Source: Megamerina dolium | Lineage: Eukaryota; Arthropoda; Insecta; Diptera; Megamerinidae | Reading direction: 5' to 3' | Length of the DNA: 64,000 nt | Assembly (NCBI GenBank): GCA_963854835.1 | Contig: OY978528.1 | Location: forward strand, 55,590,508-55,654,507 | Part shown: positions 13,550 to 25,784 of the stretch, piece after piece | Numbering within the stretch: the first letter of the stretch is position 1 | Layout of the letters: each line of letters opens with the position of its first letter | Made by a program: the position numbers and the translations under genes | The notes under the pieces: model-generated | What the model was told of the DNA's origin: nothing | The model's input: only the letters and a program-made list of their open reading frames with translations | Database searches by the model: none

Positions 13550-15055
13550 CTCTAAAAAAGAAGCTGAAAAATTATACCAAAAAACTTCATCGTCCTTCAA
13601 GAGATAAAGAAGTCTGCGAATCCTCACTACGGCGAGCGACTAAAAAATTAAAAAGCATATACCAGCGAAGTCTCCAATTCATCTCTCTAATGGTGATTGG
13701 GCAATAAGTGATGCAGAAAAAGGAATTGTTTTCGCCAATCACCTACTGCAAGTATTTACCCCTAACGTGGCTAGCCTCGTTTCCCCCTTGCCATCAGTTC
13801 ACTCTAACTACTGTATTAATGATATATCGATCTCGAGAAAAGAACTTTTAAATGCGATCAAAGGACTCATCCATAAAAATTCTCTAGGACGTGATTTGAT
13901 TACACCAAAAATGATCCAACAGCTCCTAGGGATAACTAGAATGCATCTCATGCATATATTTAATGGCATGGAAAACTTCCGAAATGATCATGATCCACGA
14001 AGCTGGAATAGATCCCACAAACATCTCATCCTACAGATCCATTAGTTTGTTATCAATTTTCCTTAAAACTCTTTGAAAATTTAGTAATTATAAAGCCAAT
14101 TAGAAATGCGATCAACCACAAAAATATCACACCTGAGCATCAGTTTGGTTTCCGAGAGAAGCTCAGCACTGTCGAGCAAGTCCACCGCATTGTAAACAGT
14201 ATACAAGATACTTGCGAAAGAAAGCATTCTGTTCCGCAGTATATCCCGATATAACCCAGGCGTTTGATAAGGGCTGACATGAAGGACTTCTTCTCAAACT
14301 GGAAAGCTACTTTTCAGGTTGGCAATTTGTGTTAAGACATAAATGCTTGATCTCAATTGAATACCCCATTCATGCCTATACAGTCACCTATACTTTTGCA
14401 GTTGATACAGCTATATTATGCCTTCATCCAGATCCGATATTGGCATCAAAACTACTTCAAGAATATGTAAATAAGCTCCAAGAATGGCTTGACTAAAAAG
14501 AATAAGAGTCAATGAGTCCAAATATGTTCACATCATATTCACTCTATGCAATCGTTCCTGTCCTCCTGTGCTGATCAACTCAAAGTCGATGCCTCATGCT
14601 TTAGACACAAAATATCTCGGAATGCATCTCTATCGTAGACTCACATAGGCAAAGCATATAACATAAGTACAAAAGCAAGCCAAATAAAGCTTAAAGTAAA
14701 TAATTTGGCCTGACTCTTAAACAAAAGGTCTTAGCTCATGCTGGACCATAAAGTACTACTTTATAATGCTGTCATTAAACTCATATGGACTTACGCTATG
14801 CAACTCTGTGGTAATGCATCACCATTAAACGTGGAAAAACTTAAAAGAATCTAATCTAAAATCCTTCGAATGATTTCCAGCGCTCCTTGGTACATTGAGA
14901 ACTCTAATATCCACAGAAACTTACGCATTCCGATTGTAACTGATGAAGTTATGCCAAGGACTATTTAAATAAGCTTAAGAGGCTTCCCAATGCTTTGGAG
15001 TTACGCCTACTAAAAATCCAAGGTCACATTTATCTAAAGATAAGGACATTTTAAA
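13550..15055 (+). pseudogene. Degenerate jockey-like ORF2 (reverse transcriptase)
   Basis: Many stops and shifts, but the block order of a jockey-type ORF2 is clear. Linker region: NGDWAISDAEKGIVFANHLL, QVFTPN (about 13691-13762). RT start: LLNAIKGLIHKNSLGRDLIT, PKMIQQLLG (13845-13930). Then a QFGFREK-like stretch near 14140, and at 14395-14406 the catalytic box reads FAVD instead of FADD, so a metal-binding Asp has become Val. Downstream come KYLGMHLYRRLT (about 14610-14640), IWTYAMQLCGNAS (about 14787-14822) and KILRMISSAPWYIEN (about 14859-14904). The element is dead. It starts a few hundred bases after the 12.8-kb insert. No poly(A) tail or target duplication was recognised. Confidence 0.85.
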
Positions 15056-16699
15056 ACTAAATGTCATATATACAATATATATATGTAATTTCAAAATGTG
15101 AATATTTTCTTTATTTTTTTTAAACATTTATTCTTAGTTCTAAGCATATGTTAAAAGGTCCGATACAGTATAAACTATGTAAAAAAAAAGTATAATTTTA
15201 CGTATGCTGCCTTTTGAGAAAACTAAAAATAATTTAAGAGTCTACATTTTTATTCGAAATTCATCCGATTTATATTTTCCTTTGCAATTGCGCACTGAAA
15301 CGATGCGAAACTCTCTACTCTTTTTCGAACGAAACACGTGCAACTGCAAAACAAAACAATCACCAACTACAACAACAACATTAGTAGCGGCAACAGAAAT
15401 TTCGAATATAAACATTAGTAGAAAATAGCACATCTACAGCAACAATTATTGTACTTTATGTCACCCACATATGGGTTGACATTGACGCCGCCACTGTCGT
15501 ATACTTAACATATAATATATTACCCTACTAAGGTAACAATATATATTGTACATACATTCTTAAATAGCGTGAGTTTTCGATGTCGAATACATTATATATG
15601 TATGCAACTTGTGCTCTTTATTTTGTGAGAGCAACACAATATAGTAGCAGCAGCAGCAGCACCAGCAATAAGAAAAAGAATGAAAAAAATCGCATAAATC
15701 TCATTGGTTAAGAATAAATTTTTGTACTACGAAAAAAATATGTTGCATTGGTATGAGATTGTAATTGTATGTATGTATGAATGAATGTAAGAATGATACT
15801 TGTATATACTGTAATATGACAATTGTAGGCTTCTAAGCTTCGTCACTTTAGTGGCTGACGATGATTGAGAGAATATATTCATATATGTAGGTATTATCAT
15901 CATCACACAAATGTGATGACAATGCTATCAAGAGAGTGAAAGAGAACGAATACGTGACCAAAAACCGGCGACAATTTATATATATATTTTTTTTAGCTGT
16001 GGAAAATATGACAAATATGACGAACGAGTAATCTGAAGATCTGAATGTGCGGTGATATGTGTTCATATTATTTACGTAAATACGTATATTACTTGAGTTG
16101 TAGCCACGAAAAAAAATTTATTTTCACTTTGGGGGTTGTTAATATTTGTACATACCAGACATCCAATGATATGGATTTACAGACACTCACACATGTATAC
16201 GCACAAATAAATATACTTGAAATGATAAATATTGCTCGATTGTTGATTTTAACTAAAAGAGTTCGTCACATGAGTACTTGTTGTCTTCTTCTTCTTTCGT
16301 ATCTTCATTTTCATTTTAAATTAGTTTAGAAGCAATAGCAAAAAGTAAAAATATGCTAAGAAATAGCACTAATAATTTCATACAAATAATGTGTTTGCAA
16401 AAAGAAATACGCGATCTGTTAAGAAGCTTCAATTATTAATAATGTTGATACTGAAAATAGATGACCCTTTAGCGCACCGAAATAACTTGAAGATGAAGAA
16501 TTGCTGGCATTATAGATAGATATATTTCAGGCGCAAGTTGAAATCGCAGAATCGCTAGGAAATATGAATCCATCATAATTTCAAGCGCTAAAAAATTACA
16601 GCAGTACCACAGTAAGTTCGTGTCGAAAAATATTTTTCGCTGTAATGTTGAAATTTTAGTAGACATTCGATATTTTTTCGACATTCTTGCATGAAAAAT
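15056..16699. other. AT-rich non-coding stretch
   Basis: No gene recognised. Holds a short CAG repeat near 15643-15661, ATGTATGTATGAATGAATG near 15770-15787, and TATATA tracts. Confidence 0.55.
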
Positions 16700-17010
16700 G
16701 TAACAGTGTCGAAAAAATCATGTATTTACATGGATTTTCGACATTATTGCAAAAAATATGCAATTATATCGACAAGTTTATCAATCTTAGTACAAAGTAT
16801 ATATACCTACTACATCAATTGAAAAATGGTCTTCTTCACATTCTTCTTCAATTTCGACATTATTGCAAAAAATATGCAATTATATCGAAAAGTTTATCAA
16901 TCTTAGTGTAAAATATATATACCTACTACATCATCAAAAACATGCTCTTCCTCACATTCTTCTTCGATTTGGCCATTATTGCAAAAAAATGTCGATATTG
17001 ATTTAGACAC
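16700..17010. repeat. 116-bp tandem repeat with CGACATTATTGC motif
   Basis: About 2.5 tandem units with a 116-bp period. The core ACATTATTGCAAAAAATATG lies at 16741 and 16857, and a diverged copy (CCATTATTGCAAAAAAATG) at 16974. Between cores, the units share ATCAATCTTAGT and TATATATACCTACTACATCA. The core motif recurs in clusters near 42.8-43.1 kb and 49.8-50.4 kb. Confidence 0.85.
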
Positions 17011-17094
17011 CATTTAAACTACGAAGAGCTGTCTGCCTGCTTGTCCGTAGGATTGTGGCCGTAATTATATAGCAGTAGGGCTGAAACTCGAAGT

Positions 17095-17660
17095 ATAAAT
17101 TTATTTTCGCCAATAAACGAATACGTTTGCGAAAGGGTGACAGCGGATGAAAATTACGTCTACCTCCCATACAAAAGCATATGTTGGAATTTTACACTTT
17201 GCATCCGAAAATATAATGTTATCAAGCCGAAAGTCTGCATTCATTATTAGGTTTACTAAAGTAAAGGCGAGCTCGAAAATTGGTGCAATCGGATAAAAAC
17301 TACATCGATTCCCCATACAAATATATGTTTCCAAATGCATTTTTTTTACACTTTTTGTACAAAAATAAACTAATATGAAACTGAAACTCGGTATATACAA
17401 CAATATGTTTAGTAAATAATGGACAAGATTGAGAATGGATGAATTCGAATAAAAACCACGACTATCTCCCCTATATAAAAGTATATTTCCACACTATGCG
17501 TACGACAAAATAATGTTATCAAACTAAACTCAAAGTCACTATGCGTTATTATATTAACTACCGTGTATTCCAGCTAAAAAATGGGCACAACACGATAGAA
17601 ATTAAGTACATATACCTGCCACATAAAAGTATGCTTCCAAATGCATTATTTCATACTTTT
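17095..17660 (-). repeat. About 150-bp tandem family (CTACCTCCCATACAAA type)
   Basis: About four diverged units of roughly 150 bp. Each contains a C(T/C)CC(A/T)ATA(C/T)AAA(A) core (near 17160, 17312, 17466 and 17618), followed by a TATGTTTCCA-like stretch and TTTTACACTTT. Reverse-complemented, the core is TTTGTATGGGAGGTAG, which occurs in four tandem units at 61076-61600. I therefore assign this cluster to the minus orientation of that family. It has no coding potential. Confidence 0.75.
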
Positions 17661-18285
17661 CGTAAGAAAATAAAATGTTTTCGTTTTAATACTAACTGTC
17701 TGTTGGACATACTGCAAAGTTCTGTATTTTTTACTGTCTTTTAAATGTTCAACTGGGCTAACAGAACCATAAAAATCTTTATTTTGAAAAAAAGTTAGTG
17801 CCTTCAAAGTTAAGGTAACAATCTACACGTAATATTATCTATATTCTTAACCATCCTCGATAATTTCTTAATTTTCATGCTTTAAGTCTTCATACAAAAC
17901 AACACACACACAGACAATAATGTGCATTCCAATTCGACTCTCTCATTAAAATTGCTAGACGTGTGTCAATGCATTCTGTGTGCATCATAGCCTTGACCCA
18001 AAAACCAACAGCAGTAGAAGAACAAGTTATTTTTTCATATTTCATTTTCTTCCACAGTTTATATTTGGCACTTTCCTATAAGTGTTTTCTAACTTGCTAT
18101 AATTTTTCAGTTTTCGCTTTTTACATTCTGAATTTCATTTTGCATTATATTTTACCTTTTCTTATTTATCTTATTACTTTCTTTTTTTGTGCCAACGCTA
18201 GCGAATATTACAACATGTATGTAAGCAAGTTGTTGCTGTTGTTGATGCCGCTGCTCTACTGTCAGTAACATACATACGTAAGTAT
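17661..18285. other. No feature recognised
   Basis: AT-rich, T-rich in its second half. The frame 17963-18268 is Phe/Leu/Tyr-rich with no domain and is probably chance. Confidence 0.5.
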
Positions 18286-19893
18286 AAAAAATCTCCTTAC
18301 AGTCGGCTGGGGCCGACCAAACTATACCCTGCATATGTAGATTTATATATAAGAAGTTTTTCGAATATCCAACTTTTCTTTTATTTCCACTTTTCGAGAA
18401 ACAATTTTTGCATATACTACTAATTTACACCCGAAATATGGTTGACTTTGACGAAGTAAAAGGATTTTAAGATAATTCCGAGGCTTAGTATGGGAGCTAT
18501 ATAAAAAGTGGGCGTGGCTTACCACTTTCTAGTAAATCCAATTAATTTTTCAATGTTAATCCACACCTTAAATTTGGTGTCCTACGTTGAATAGTTTCTA
18601 AGTTATGGTGGTTAACATTTTTGTTTAATTTCCTCAACTTTGTATGGGAGCCCCAATAAGAAGTGGGCGTGGTACGCTGATTTTTCGCCAAATTATTTCC
18701 GACTACGATATTAATTTAAGTGTCAATTATGGTTATTGTAGACATAAGATTGCCTAAGTTACAGCTGTTTCAATTTAAAATTTGTATGGGGGCTACGATA
18801 AACACTGGGCGTGGTGCGCCCATTTTCTGTGAGCCTAGTTGCTCGTACAATACTAATCCATACCCTAAGTCCCGTTGTCCTAGGCTAAATGGTTTGTAAG
18901 CTATGAAGCTTAAAATTTTAGTTTAATTCACTCGACTTTGTATGGGAGACACATGAATGAGTTGGTGTGGCACACTGATTTTCTGCCAGATTTTTGCCGA
19001 CTACGATATTAATTTAAGTGTCAGTTATGGTTATTCTAGACAGAAGATTGCCGAAGTTACAGCTGTTTCAATTTAAAATTTGTATGGGGGCTACGATAAA
19101 CACTGGGCGTGGTGCGCCCATTTTCTGTGAGCCTAGTTGCTCGTACAATACTAATCCACACCTTAAATCTCGTTATTCTACGCTGAATAGTTTGCAAGTT
19201 ATAACCGGTAACATTTTTTTTAATTTCCGCAACTTTGTATGGGAGACCCAAAAAGGAGTGGGCGTGGCACATTGATTTTCTGCCATATTATTTCTGACTG
19301 CCGTGTTAATCTAAGTGTCAATTATGGTTATTCTAGACAGAAGATTGTAGAAGTTACAGCAGTTTCAATTTAAAAGAAGTACAGACACTTTGTATGGGAG
19401 CTACGCTAGAAAGTAGGCGTGGCTCACCCACTTTTGGCGAGGTTATATAGTAGTGTAATATAACTCTATGTGCAAAATATTGTTGTCCCAAGTGGTATAT
19501 TATGTGAATTATAGCAAGTTAAAGATTTTGAAAATTTCGAGGTTAGTCGCTTTGAATGCTTGGTGTGGGCGTGGTTATTGACAGATCATGCCCAATATCA
19601 ATCCCCTCCGTACCCTTGGATCATAGATTACTTATGCCAAATTTCATCGAAATAGCTCAATATTTACTCAAGTTATCGTGCGAACCAGCCAGGTGACAGA
19701 CAGACGGACGGACGGACGGACGGACGGACGGACGGACGGACGGACGGACGGACATCGTTAAATCGAAAATTTAATCGACGCTGATCACGAATATATATCC
19801 ATGTCTATATCTCCGGAGATTCCTTCAAGTGGACACAAACATCTGACCGAAATGAATATACCATGCATATTGCATTATGCAGGGTATAAAAAT
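18286..19893 (-). mobile_element. DINE-1/Helentron-like non-autonomous element, copy A
   Basis: Read on the minus strand it has the architecture known for Helentron-derived DINE-1/HINE elements. Near the start is the sub-terminal repeat TATACCCTGCATA (19888-19876). Then follow a conserved stretch with ATATATATTCGTGATCAG, a (GTCC)n microsatellite (about 19704-19753), tandem internal units rich in CCACGCCCAC, the inverted sub-terminal repeat TATGCAGGGTATA (18335-18323) and a perfect 6-bp hairpin GTCGGC/GCCGAC (18302-18317) close to the 3' end. Internal units of 297-298 bp begin near 18701, 18999 and 19296. The flanks are A-runs, consistent with insertion in a T/A-rich site. No protein is encoded; open frames inside it are incidental. 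Family assignment is an inference from architecture plus similarity to Drosophila DINE-1 motifs. Confidence 0.8.
18701..19593. repeat. Internal tandem units of copy A (period about 297 bp)
   Basis: Three units start at GACTACGATATTAATTTAAG (18701), the same sequence (18999) and a diverged GACTGCCGTGTTAAT (19296). Each carries GAAGTTACAGCTGTTTCAAT, a TTTGTATGGG(A/G)GC box and one or more GGGCGTGG boxes. Confidence 0.9.
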
Positions 19894-20640
19894 ATTCATG
19901 ACTAAGTACATATAATGGAAAATGCCTTCAAACTTTCTCTTAGTTTTCTACTTTTTCATAGTAATATTATTATTATTATGATAGTAAGTATATGCTATTT
20001 TTTTCGCTTTGTAATAGGAATACAGAGGTAGCGATGTGTATATTTCTGGATCATAAAAGGACCTCTCTTTCATACCTATGTACCATATGTATCATGCATA
20101 TGTGCATGGATGTGTAACCTTCATAGCAAATGGAAATGTTACATTTTTGCAATTTACTGTGATGGGTTTTATAATTGTTTTTAAATATATGTGTTTGTAC
20201 GAATATTTCAGTGTATGTACGTATAAAAATGTTAAATGGTAAAGGGTAACTTACATACTCGTGTACTATATGCGACTATGTGCGGTGAATGCTCATGTCA
20301 TGCTTTTGTGAAATTAAAATTTATAGTAATGGCATGTGAAAAGTTGACTCTATAATCATAAAATTAGGTAAAAGTAGTGTAAATATCATAAATATGAAAA
20401 TTATTATGTTATTTACATACGGGTGTGTGGAAAAATGTTCAATAAATTATATGACTATTTCTTCGAATCAAGGCGATGTAATTAGAAAGTTAGATGCAAC
20501 CCATAGAGAGAGGTTAGAGGGGGTGACTCGGTAGAGTCATACTAGAAATATATATGTAAGCTGTTAAATCATAACATAAGGAAACTTAAATATTTCACAA
20601 ATAATTTAAATACTTATAGCACCTCTCTAATTTTCAGCGC
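19894..20640. other. No feature recognised
   Basis: AT-rich sequence without coding signal, apart from short ATT/TTA runs near 19965. Confidence 0.5.
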
Positions 20641-20649
20641 AAGAACCGA

Positions 20650-20900
20650 AGTAATCAGGATAAATTATGTGCTACATAGACCAACTGTGGACTACTAGTG
20701 TACAATGTGCAACAAGAACACCAGAGAAGAGTTATTTCATTTCTTGGCAATGTGCCTTATACTCCGTGAAATAAGAGAGCTATTCTGGGGGAAAAAAATA
20801 ATGACAGAAGGTGATTATGTAGACGTGCTGAACGGTAAAAACTAAAGAGTGCTTGCATCCTTTTTGAAAGGACCACTCACTTAGCTTTAGAGAAAAGATA
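20650..20900 (+). pseudogene. C-terminal fragment of a non-LTR retrotransposon ORF
   Basis: At 20699-20845 one frame reads CTMCNKNTREELFHFLAMC, a C-x2-C-x9-H-x4-C zinc knuckle. REIRELFWGKKIM and GDYVDVLNGKN then follow before a stop at 20843-20845. The continuation (RVLASFLKGPL) is readable after the stop. A terminal CCHC knuckle followed by this type of helical tail is characteristic of the C-terminus of several non-LTR retrotransposon polyproteins. No RT core is visible upstream, so this is a truncated or decayed tail. The clade cannot be fixed from this fragment. Confidence 0.65.
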
Positions 20901-23789
20901 ATATTAGAGATATTCTAGAGGGTTTTGTCAGGAAGGGCTATAGAAGAACGATGCTGTATACCATGAAGAGTGTGGCTGCTATATGTAGTATTCCAAGGAT
21001 CTACATGCATAATCTACTGAATATTGGCAGACGGCTATGCCTATTAATTATTTTTTACTCACTCGTCCTTTTATTTCAACTATATTATATCTATACATAT
21101 CTTGAATGCTAAGCTTTATTTATACATAGATTTAAAATGTTTATAAACTTATTTGTATTAACTAAAATGTTATTTTGAATACTAAAGACCTAAGGTTGTA
21201 TAATTCTAAATGTTAACAAAATAATAAATTTTTTGCAATAAAAGATACTAATATTACTACTATTACTATAACGGTAAAAAAAAACTAAAATTCTAACCAC
21301 ATCACCTTGAGATATTGTTTGATATCCAGTAATTTAATAATGACGACGTGATAATATATATTTACAAAATTATTTATATTTAACATTAATTTTCAAATCG
21401 TTTGTGCTCTTTTTGTTGCATTTCTCTAATATATTTAATAATAATTTAATAATTGAATAATTTTCTATATACATACATACATATATATTGAACGTGCGCC
21501 ACATACGCTTAATCGCTTGCAAATCGCCGCTAGTATTCAATCTGTAACACCTATAATTATGTTACACATTATGAGTTTGAAAATTAATTTAAAACAGCCA
21601 TTGGGTTTTACACTATAACCATGAAATACATTATTAACATCTATGTATACTTAATATTCATATTCTATACCCACAAATATTGTAATTATGCAAAGTTATA
21701 TGCAATATATATATATATATATACAATATATATACATACCCTGCAAAAAATGAAATTTGTCCGGAATCAATCGCAAAGAAATATGCGATTAATCACAATT
21801 TGGGTCTTTTTATATGGAATGTTCCCTTTTGTTCGAGCATGACCTATGAAGAGATCAATTGTACGCCTTTATACCCGAACGGGTTAAAGTTTAGATTAGT
21901 CACATGGATAGATATTTTCATTCAATGCATTATAATTCTCAATTACATTTTCTTTTCAATTAAATGACAATTTACCCATTTTTGCTATTCGCCGCTATTG
22001 GAATCAAAATAATTTATTTTTATTAAAATAAGAAAAGATTTTTTTTTTGCTGTGATTCGAACCTGAGTACAGAGTAAAGATCAAACAATTTATTTTCATC
22101 TATAGCATTATAAATTCCAATTCATATATTTTAAATTTAACTGACTTAAAAGCGAATCACCTGAGTGTATAGACAATCTCTAAACATATTAATTAATCTA
22201 AAATTTGATCCCGAAAAGAATCATCCAATGAATGTTCTGTTTTGACTTTGACTTGATTTTCATTAGAAAAAATTATAAAGAAATTCCCAACCATTATCTT
22301 TCTATTGGCCTTCATGTGATGATGAAACGTGAAAAGAGACTTGCAACTTTAAGGTGTGATTCCTCGAAAATGGGTGCGATAGATTCGGAAATTTTGTGTG
22401 GAAGAGTATATCTCCGTGCGATTGTCCAGTGAGTCGATGAAATATTCTTTTATATTGTGGCAAAATTTAAAATCGTGTCTTCCTTTGCCCTATAAAGTTA
22501 TTTAAATTATAATAATTTCTGTTTAATTTCGCGATGTGTTTAGTTATGCTTACCTGAAATTCAAAACTCCTGGATAAAGAAAAATAGTAAAAGTCTGGGA
22601 GAAGAATATACGCGTATATATTGCAGTAGATCATATCACTATCTTCTTTATTAAATAATAATTAATTTCATTATATTGAATTATTTTGTATTGAAATTTT
22701 ATATTAATCGAAGAGAACGAGTAAGAAAGGTATCTATACGTCGGCATGTATAGGTATGTATTTTTATGCGAATGCAACATAGAACAAAAATAAGTATTGA
22801 AAATAAGAATGGAAGGCAAAATGCCATACAATATGCCATACTCACTGTGGTCTCATTCGATACGAATACAATTTACCTGCACTTACTTACCTTACATACA
22901 TACTTATTCAACTAATGCCTTACAAGTAGATAATGTTCGACTACATTGTTGTGGTTTTCTCCATTAATGGATATTTCTTCTCTGCCATAATACTAATGAA
23001 CTAACTACGAGTACTTATATGCTATACAGTTGGTGTTCCATTTATAATCCACCATTCTGCGCGCACCCCAATTTCTTCCAATCATCATTATAGTATGTTA
23101 CATACATACATATATCTAACTGGGTGGTAGCTGGCTGTCTGGCCGCATACCATTGAATTCTAATTTCATTCCTTTTAGCATAGATTTTTTCTAATTGTGC
23201 ACACTTCGTATTAGATTTTTTTTTGTTTTTGTTCTAATACATTTTCATTTTTCACCTGCTACAATGGGGAATTTTACATTTTCCAAAATCTTGTTGGACC
23301 CAAGGGATTTACTGTAGTATTTAGTGATGCTTTTGTTGCTATTTTTTGGAATGGTAGCATTTTTAGTTGTTTTGTATTATGGTTTTGCTTTTTGTTAATT
23401 TTATAATGCCTAAAAGTGTGCTATAATAATTTTTATGTTGGTTAAGAATATTTTCCACTTTTAGAAAGTACATTACTTTTGAAATAAATATACTCTTGTG
23501 AAGAAACTTTATCAATCGAAGGTCATAAGTTGCCCTCTGAGACATGTCCTATAGATAAATTGTTCATTTTAAATGTTCTAATTTCTTACAAAATAGGTGA
23601 AAAAGAGACTACTTTGAACTTGATTAGTTTTAATTCTATATTTCTATATTAGGTCTTTCACATTAGTTTAAAACACTTAGAACAAGGGTTTTATTTTCAA
23701 GTAAGAATTCAAAACCTTTTACTTGGCGTGAATATTCTCCAAATGAGCCGTGTCGTGTTTTGGAACAATTCAAAGGTGGTGGACAATTC
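20901..23789. other. AT-rich non-coding stretch
   Basis: No gene recognised. Contains a (TA)n tract near 21704-21733 and ACATAC repeats near 21470-21490 and 23098-23114. The frame 22232-22432 has no recognisable domain. Confidence 0.55.
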
Positions 23790-24270
23790 AAAGAAGTGAA
23801 TTCGAATACTCCACTACTCGTTCTGAATTCGTTGAAATTCAAGGTGAGAATAAGCTCTCCAATACTTATTCATGAGTTTTCACTATCATTTTCTTTCATG
23901 TCCACCAAGATCTGCAGAAACCGGCTGTTTTGACTATTCATTTGGCTCATGGGTGAAGAAGCAATATTTGCTCAGTATACCCAATAATGATGCACATTAT
24001 TACTAATTTTCACTAGCGGAAATCAAAATGAAAATGAACTCTGCAATACTATTTCCTGAGTTTTGAATATCATTTTCTTTCATGTCCACCAAGAACTGCA
24101 GAAACCGATTGTTTTCGCTTTTCATTTGTCTTATGGGTGAAGCAGTGGATCAAAATTTGCTCAATAGAATCAGTCACGATGTCTAATACTCCATTATTCA
24201 TTTTTCCCTATTAGACATATAAAATGAAGCGAGCTGTCCAATAGTTCTTTCTGAGGTTTGATTATAGAGT
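23790..24270 (+). repeat. 184-bp imperfect tandem repeat
   Basis: Two clear units share TCATTTTCTTTCATGTCCAC, CTGCAGAAACCG and CATGGGTGAAG-like blocks. GTCCACCAAGA occurs at about 23900 and 24084, a period of 184 bp. A further unit resumes after the jockey insertion at about 25785 (GTCCACCAAAGCCTGAAGAA), so the array was present before that insertion. Confidence 0.75.
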
Positions 24271-24944
24271 AAGATCACAGGTTAAGAGCCATGTTTTCGT
24301 AAAAAAAATTGCGTGTACTAAATACTTTATGATAGTTCTTGTTTTACATGAAAATTAACTCTTTTAGCATACCTTTTTCCAAAGACATTGGATTCATCGA
24401 TTCATTGATAAGCAAAAAATCTGTGGATGAGATTACTAAGTCCTTATTTTTTGCTAAAATAAAAATTATCCCGATTGTGAGTTATGCCATAAAATCAATT
24501 TAAAACTGAAAAACAGAGTTCTGAAAACTCAGATGTAAACACCTGAAAATTGAATCAATTAACTAATTTAACTTTAAGACTTCAACGAATTTAATTTTAA
24601 AGAAAATGTTGATAAATAACGTAGGCACTATCACGTTTGATGATGAAAAATGTTTATTTAATTAAAGAATAGCATTTAACATATCTTTATCAAAAACATG
24701 CTAGATGACACAAAATTTTGTCGATATTGGTACTTTATCAGTAAAATGTATAACATACACATACAAATGCAATGAAAACATTCAAATGGCAATGATTCAC
24801 CATAAAAATGGTCTGATGTCACATTAAAAGTAATATCATTAAAAGTATTGTTCTCGACAATATTAACATTAGGGTTATCGGTTGAACTTAATAGAAAGTA
24901 GGGAGTAGCTCTCAACCGGAAATATTCGCCTATTTTTATCTGGT

Positions 24945-25774
24945 CCTACTTTCATCAAATAGCAACATAGCCGTCGCTTTATCAAAACTACAAAGGCAAC
25001 TAGATAGCACACTATTATGGTATAAAAATTGGCGAATTGAAATTAATAGTAGCAAGACAGTCCAAGTAATTTATACGAATAGACAACATAGCAATAATCA
25101 CATCCTCATAAACAGCGAACCAATTAAAATCGACACAAAAGTTAAATATCTAGGAATGATCATAGACGCTAAACTGCTCTGGAAGGACCATATCAATAAA
25201 AAAATACTAGAAATTAACAATCGATTCAGACAACTTTATTGCCTTTTGGGCAGACATTCGAAACTCTCTGTTACAAGTAAACTATTAATTTATAAATCAA
25301 ATAGCATGCCAATTTGGACGTACGGTATTGAAATATGGGGCACTGCAGCAAAATCTAACATAAAGAAAATTCAAGGAATTCAATCCAAAAATTCTTCGCA
25401 CCATCATCAATGCTAAGTGGTACATCTCAAACGAAGACATCCCCCGAGATTTGAACATTGACTCTATTGAAGAAGTAATCCAAGCACATTCACCGCCCAC
25501 AAGCACACACAAATACAGAACTGAGAAAAATTCCAGTCTTAGAAGCTTCGCAACCAACAAGATTGAATAGATACGTACCAACAGAATTAGTAAAAAGATA
25601 CCTTTAAATTTAAACTAAATTTAAGTTAAATTCATTCATAAAAGTTTGAAATTGTAATCTTAGATATTGATTTAAGATTTCTAATATTTCCTAAATGTTA
25701 AAATAATTTCTTAGTGTCAATCGACAGATGTAAAATAAATAGGAATCAATAAAAAAAAAATAATAAAAAAAACG
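24945..25774 (+). mobile_element. 5'-truncated jockey-like retrotransposon with 10-bp target duplication
   Basis: Bracketed by TTTATCTGGT at 24935-24944 and 25775-25784, with an A-rich tail (AATAAATAGGAATCAATAAA followed by A-runs) at the 3' end. The + strand encodes the end of a jockey-type RT ORF. Blocks, in order, are ALSKLQRQLDSTLLWYKNWR, KVKYLGMIIDAKLLWKDHI, RQLYCLLGRHSKLSV, MPIWTYGIEIWGTAAKSN and, after one frameshift near 25395, KILRTIINAKWYISNEDIPR with DLNI. The region after the FADD box is well kept and the open frame 25156-25416 is its longest piece. This is a typical dead-on-arrival 5' truncation, less decayed than the jockey-like remnants at 1 kb and 14 kb. Its long stops-free blocks suggest a younger insertion. 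Confidence 0.9.
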
Positions 25775-25784
25775 TTTATCTGGT

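Noticed and set aside
19018..19275. 85-codon frame also present at 55357-55614
   Set aside because: Similarity between the two loci is due to the DINE-1-like internal units, which encode nothing recognisable.
23790..24270. Possible CRISPR-like or regularly spaced repeat array
   Set aside because: Units are long (184 bp), imperfect and contiguous, in a eukaryotic context; ordinary tandem repeat.
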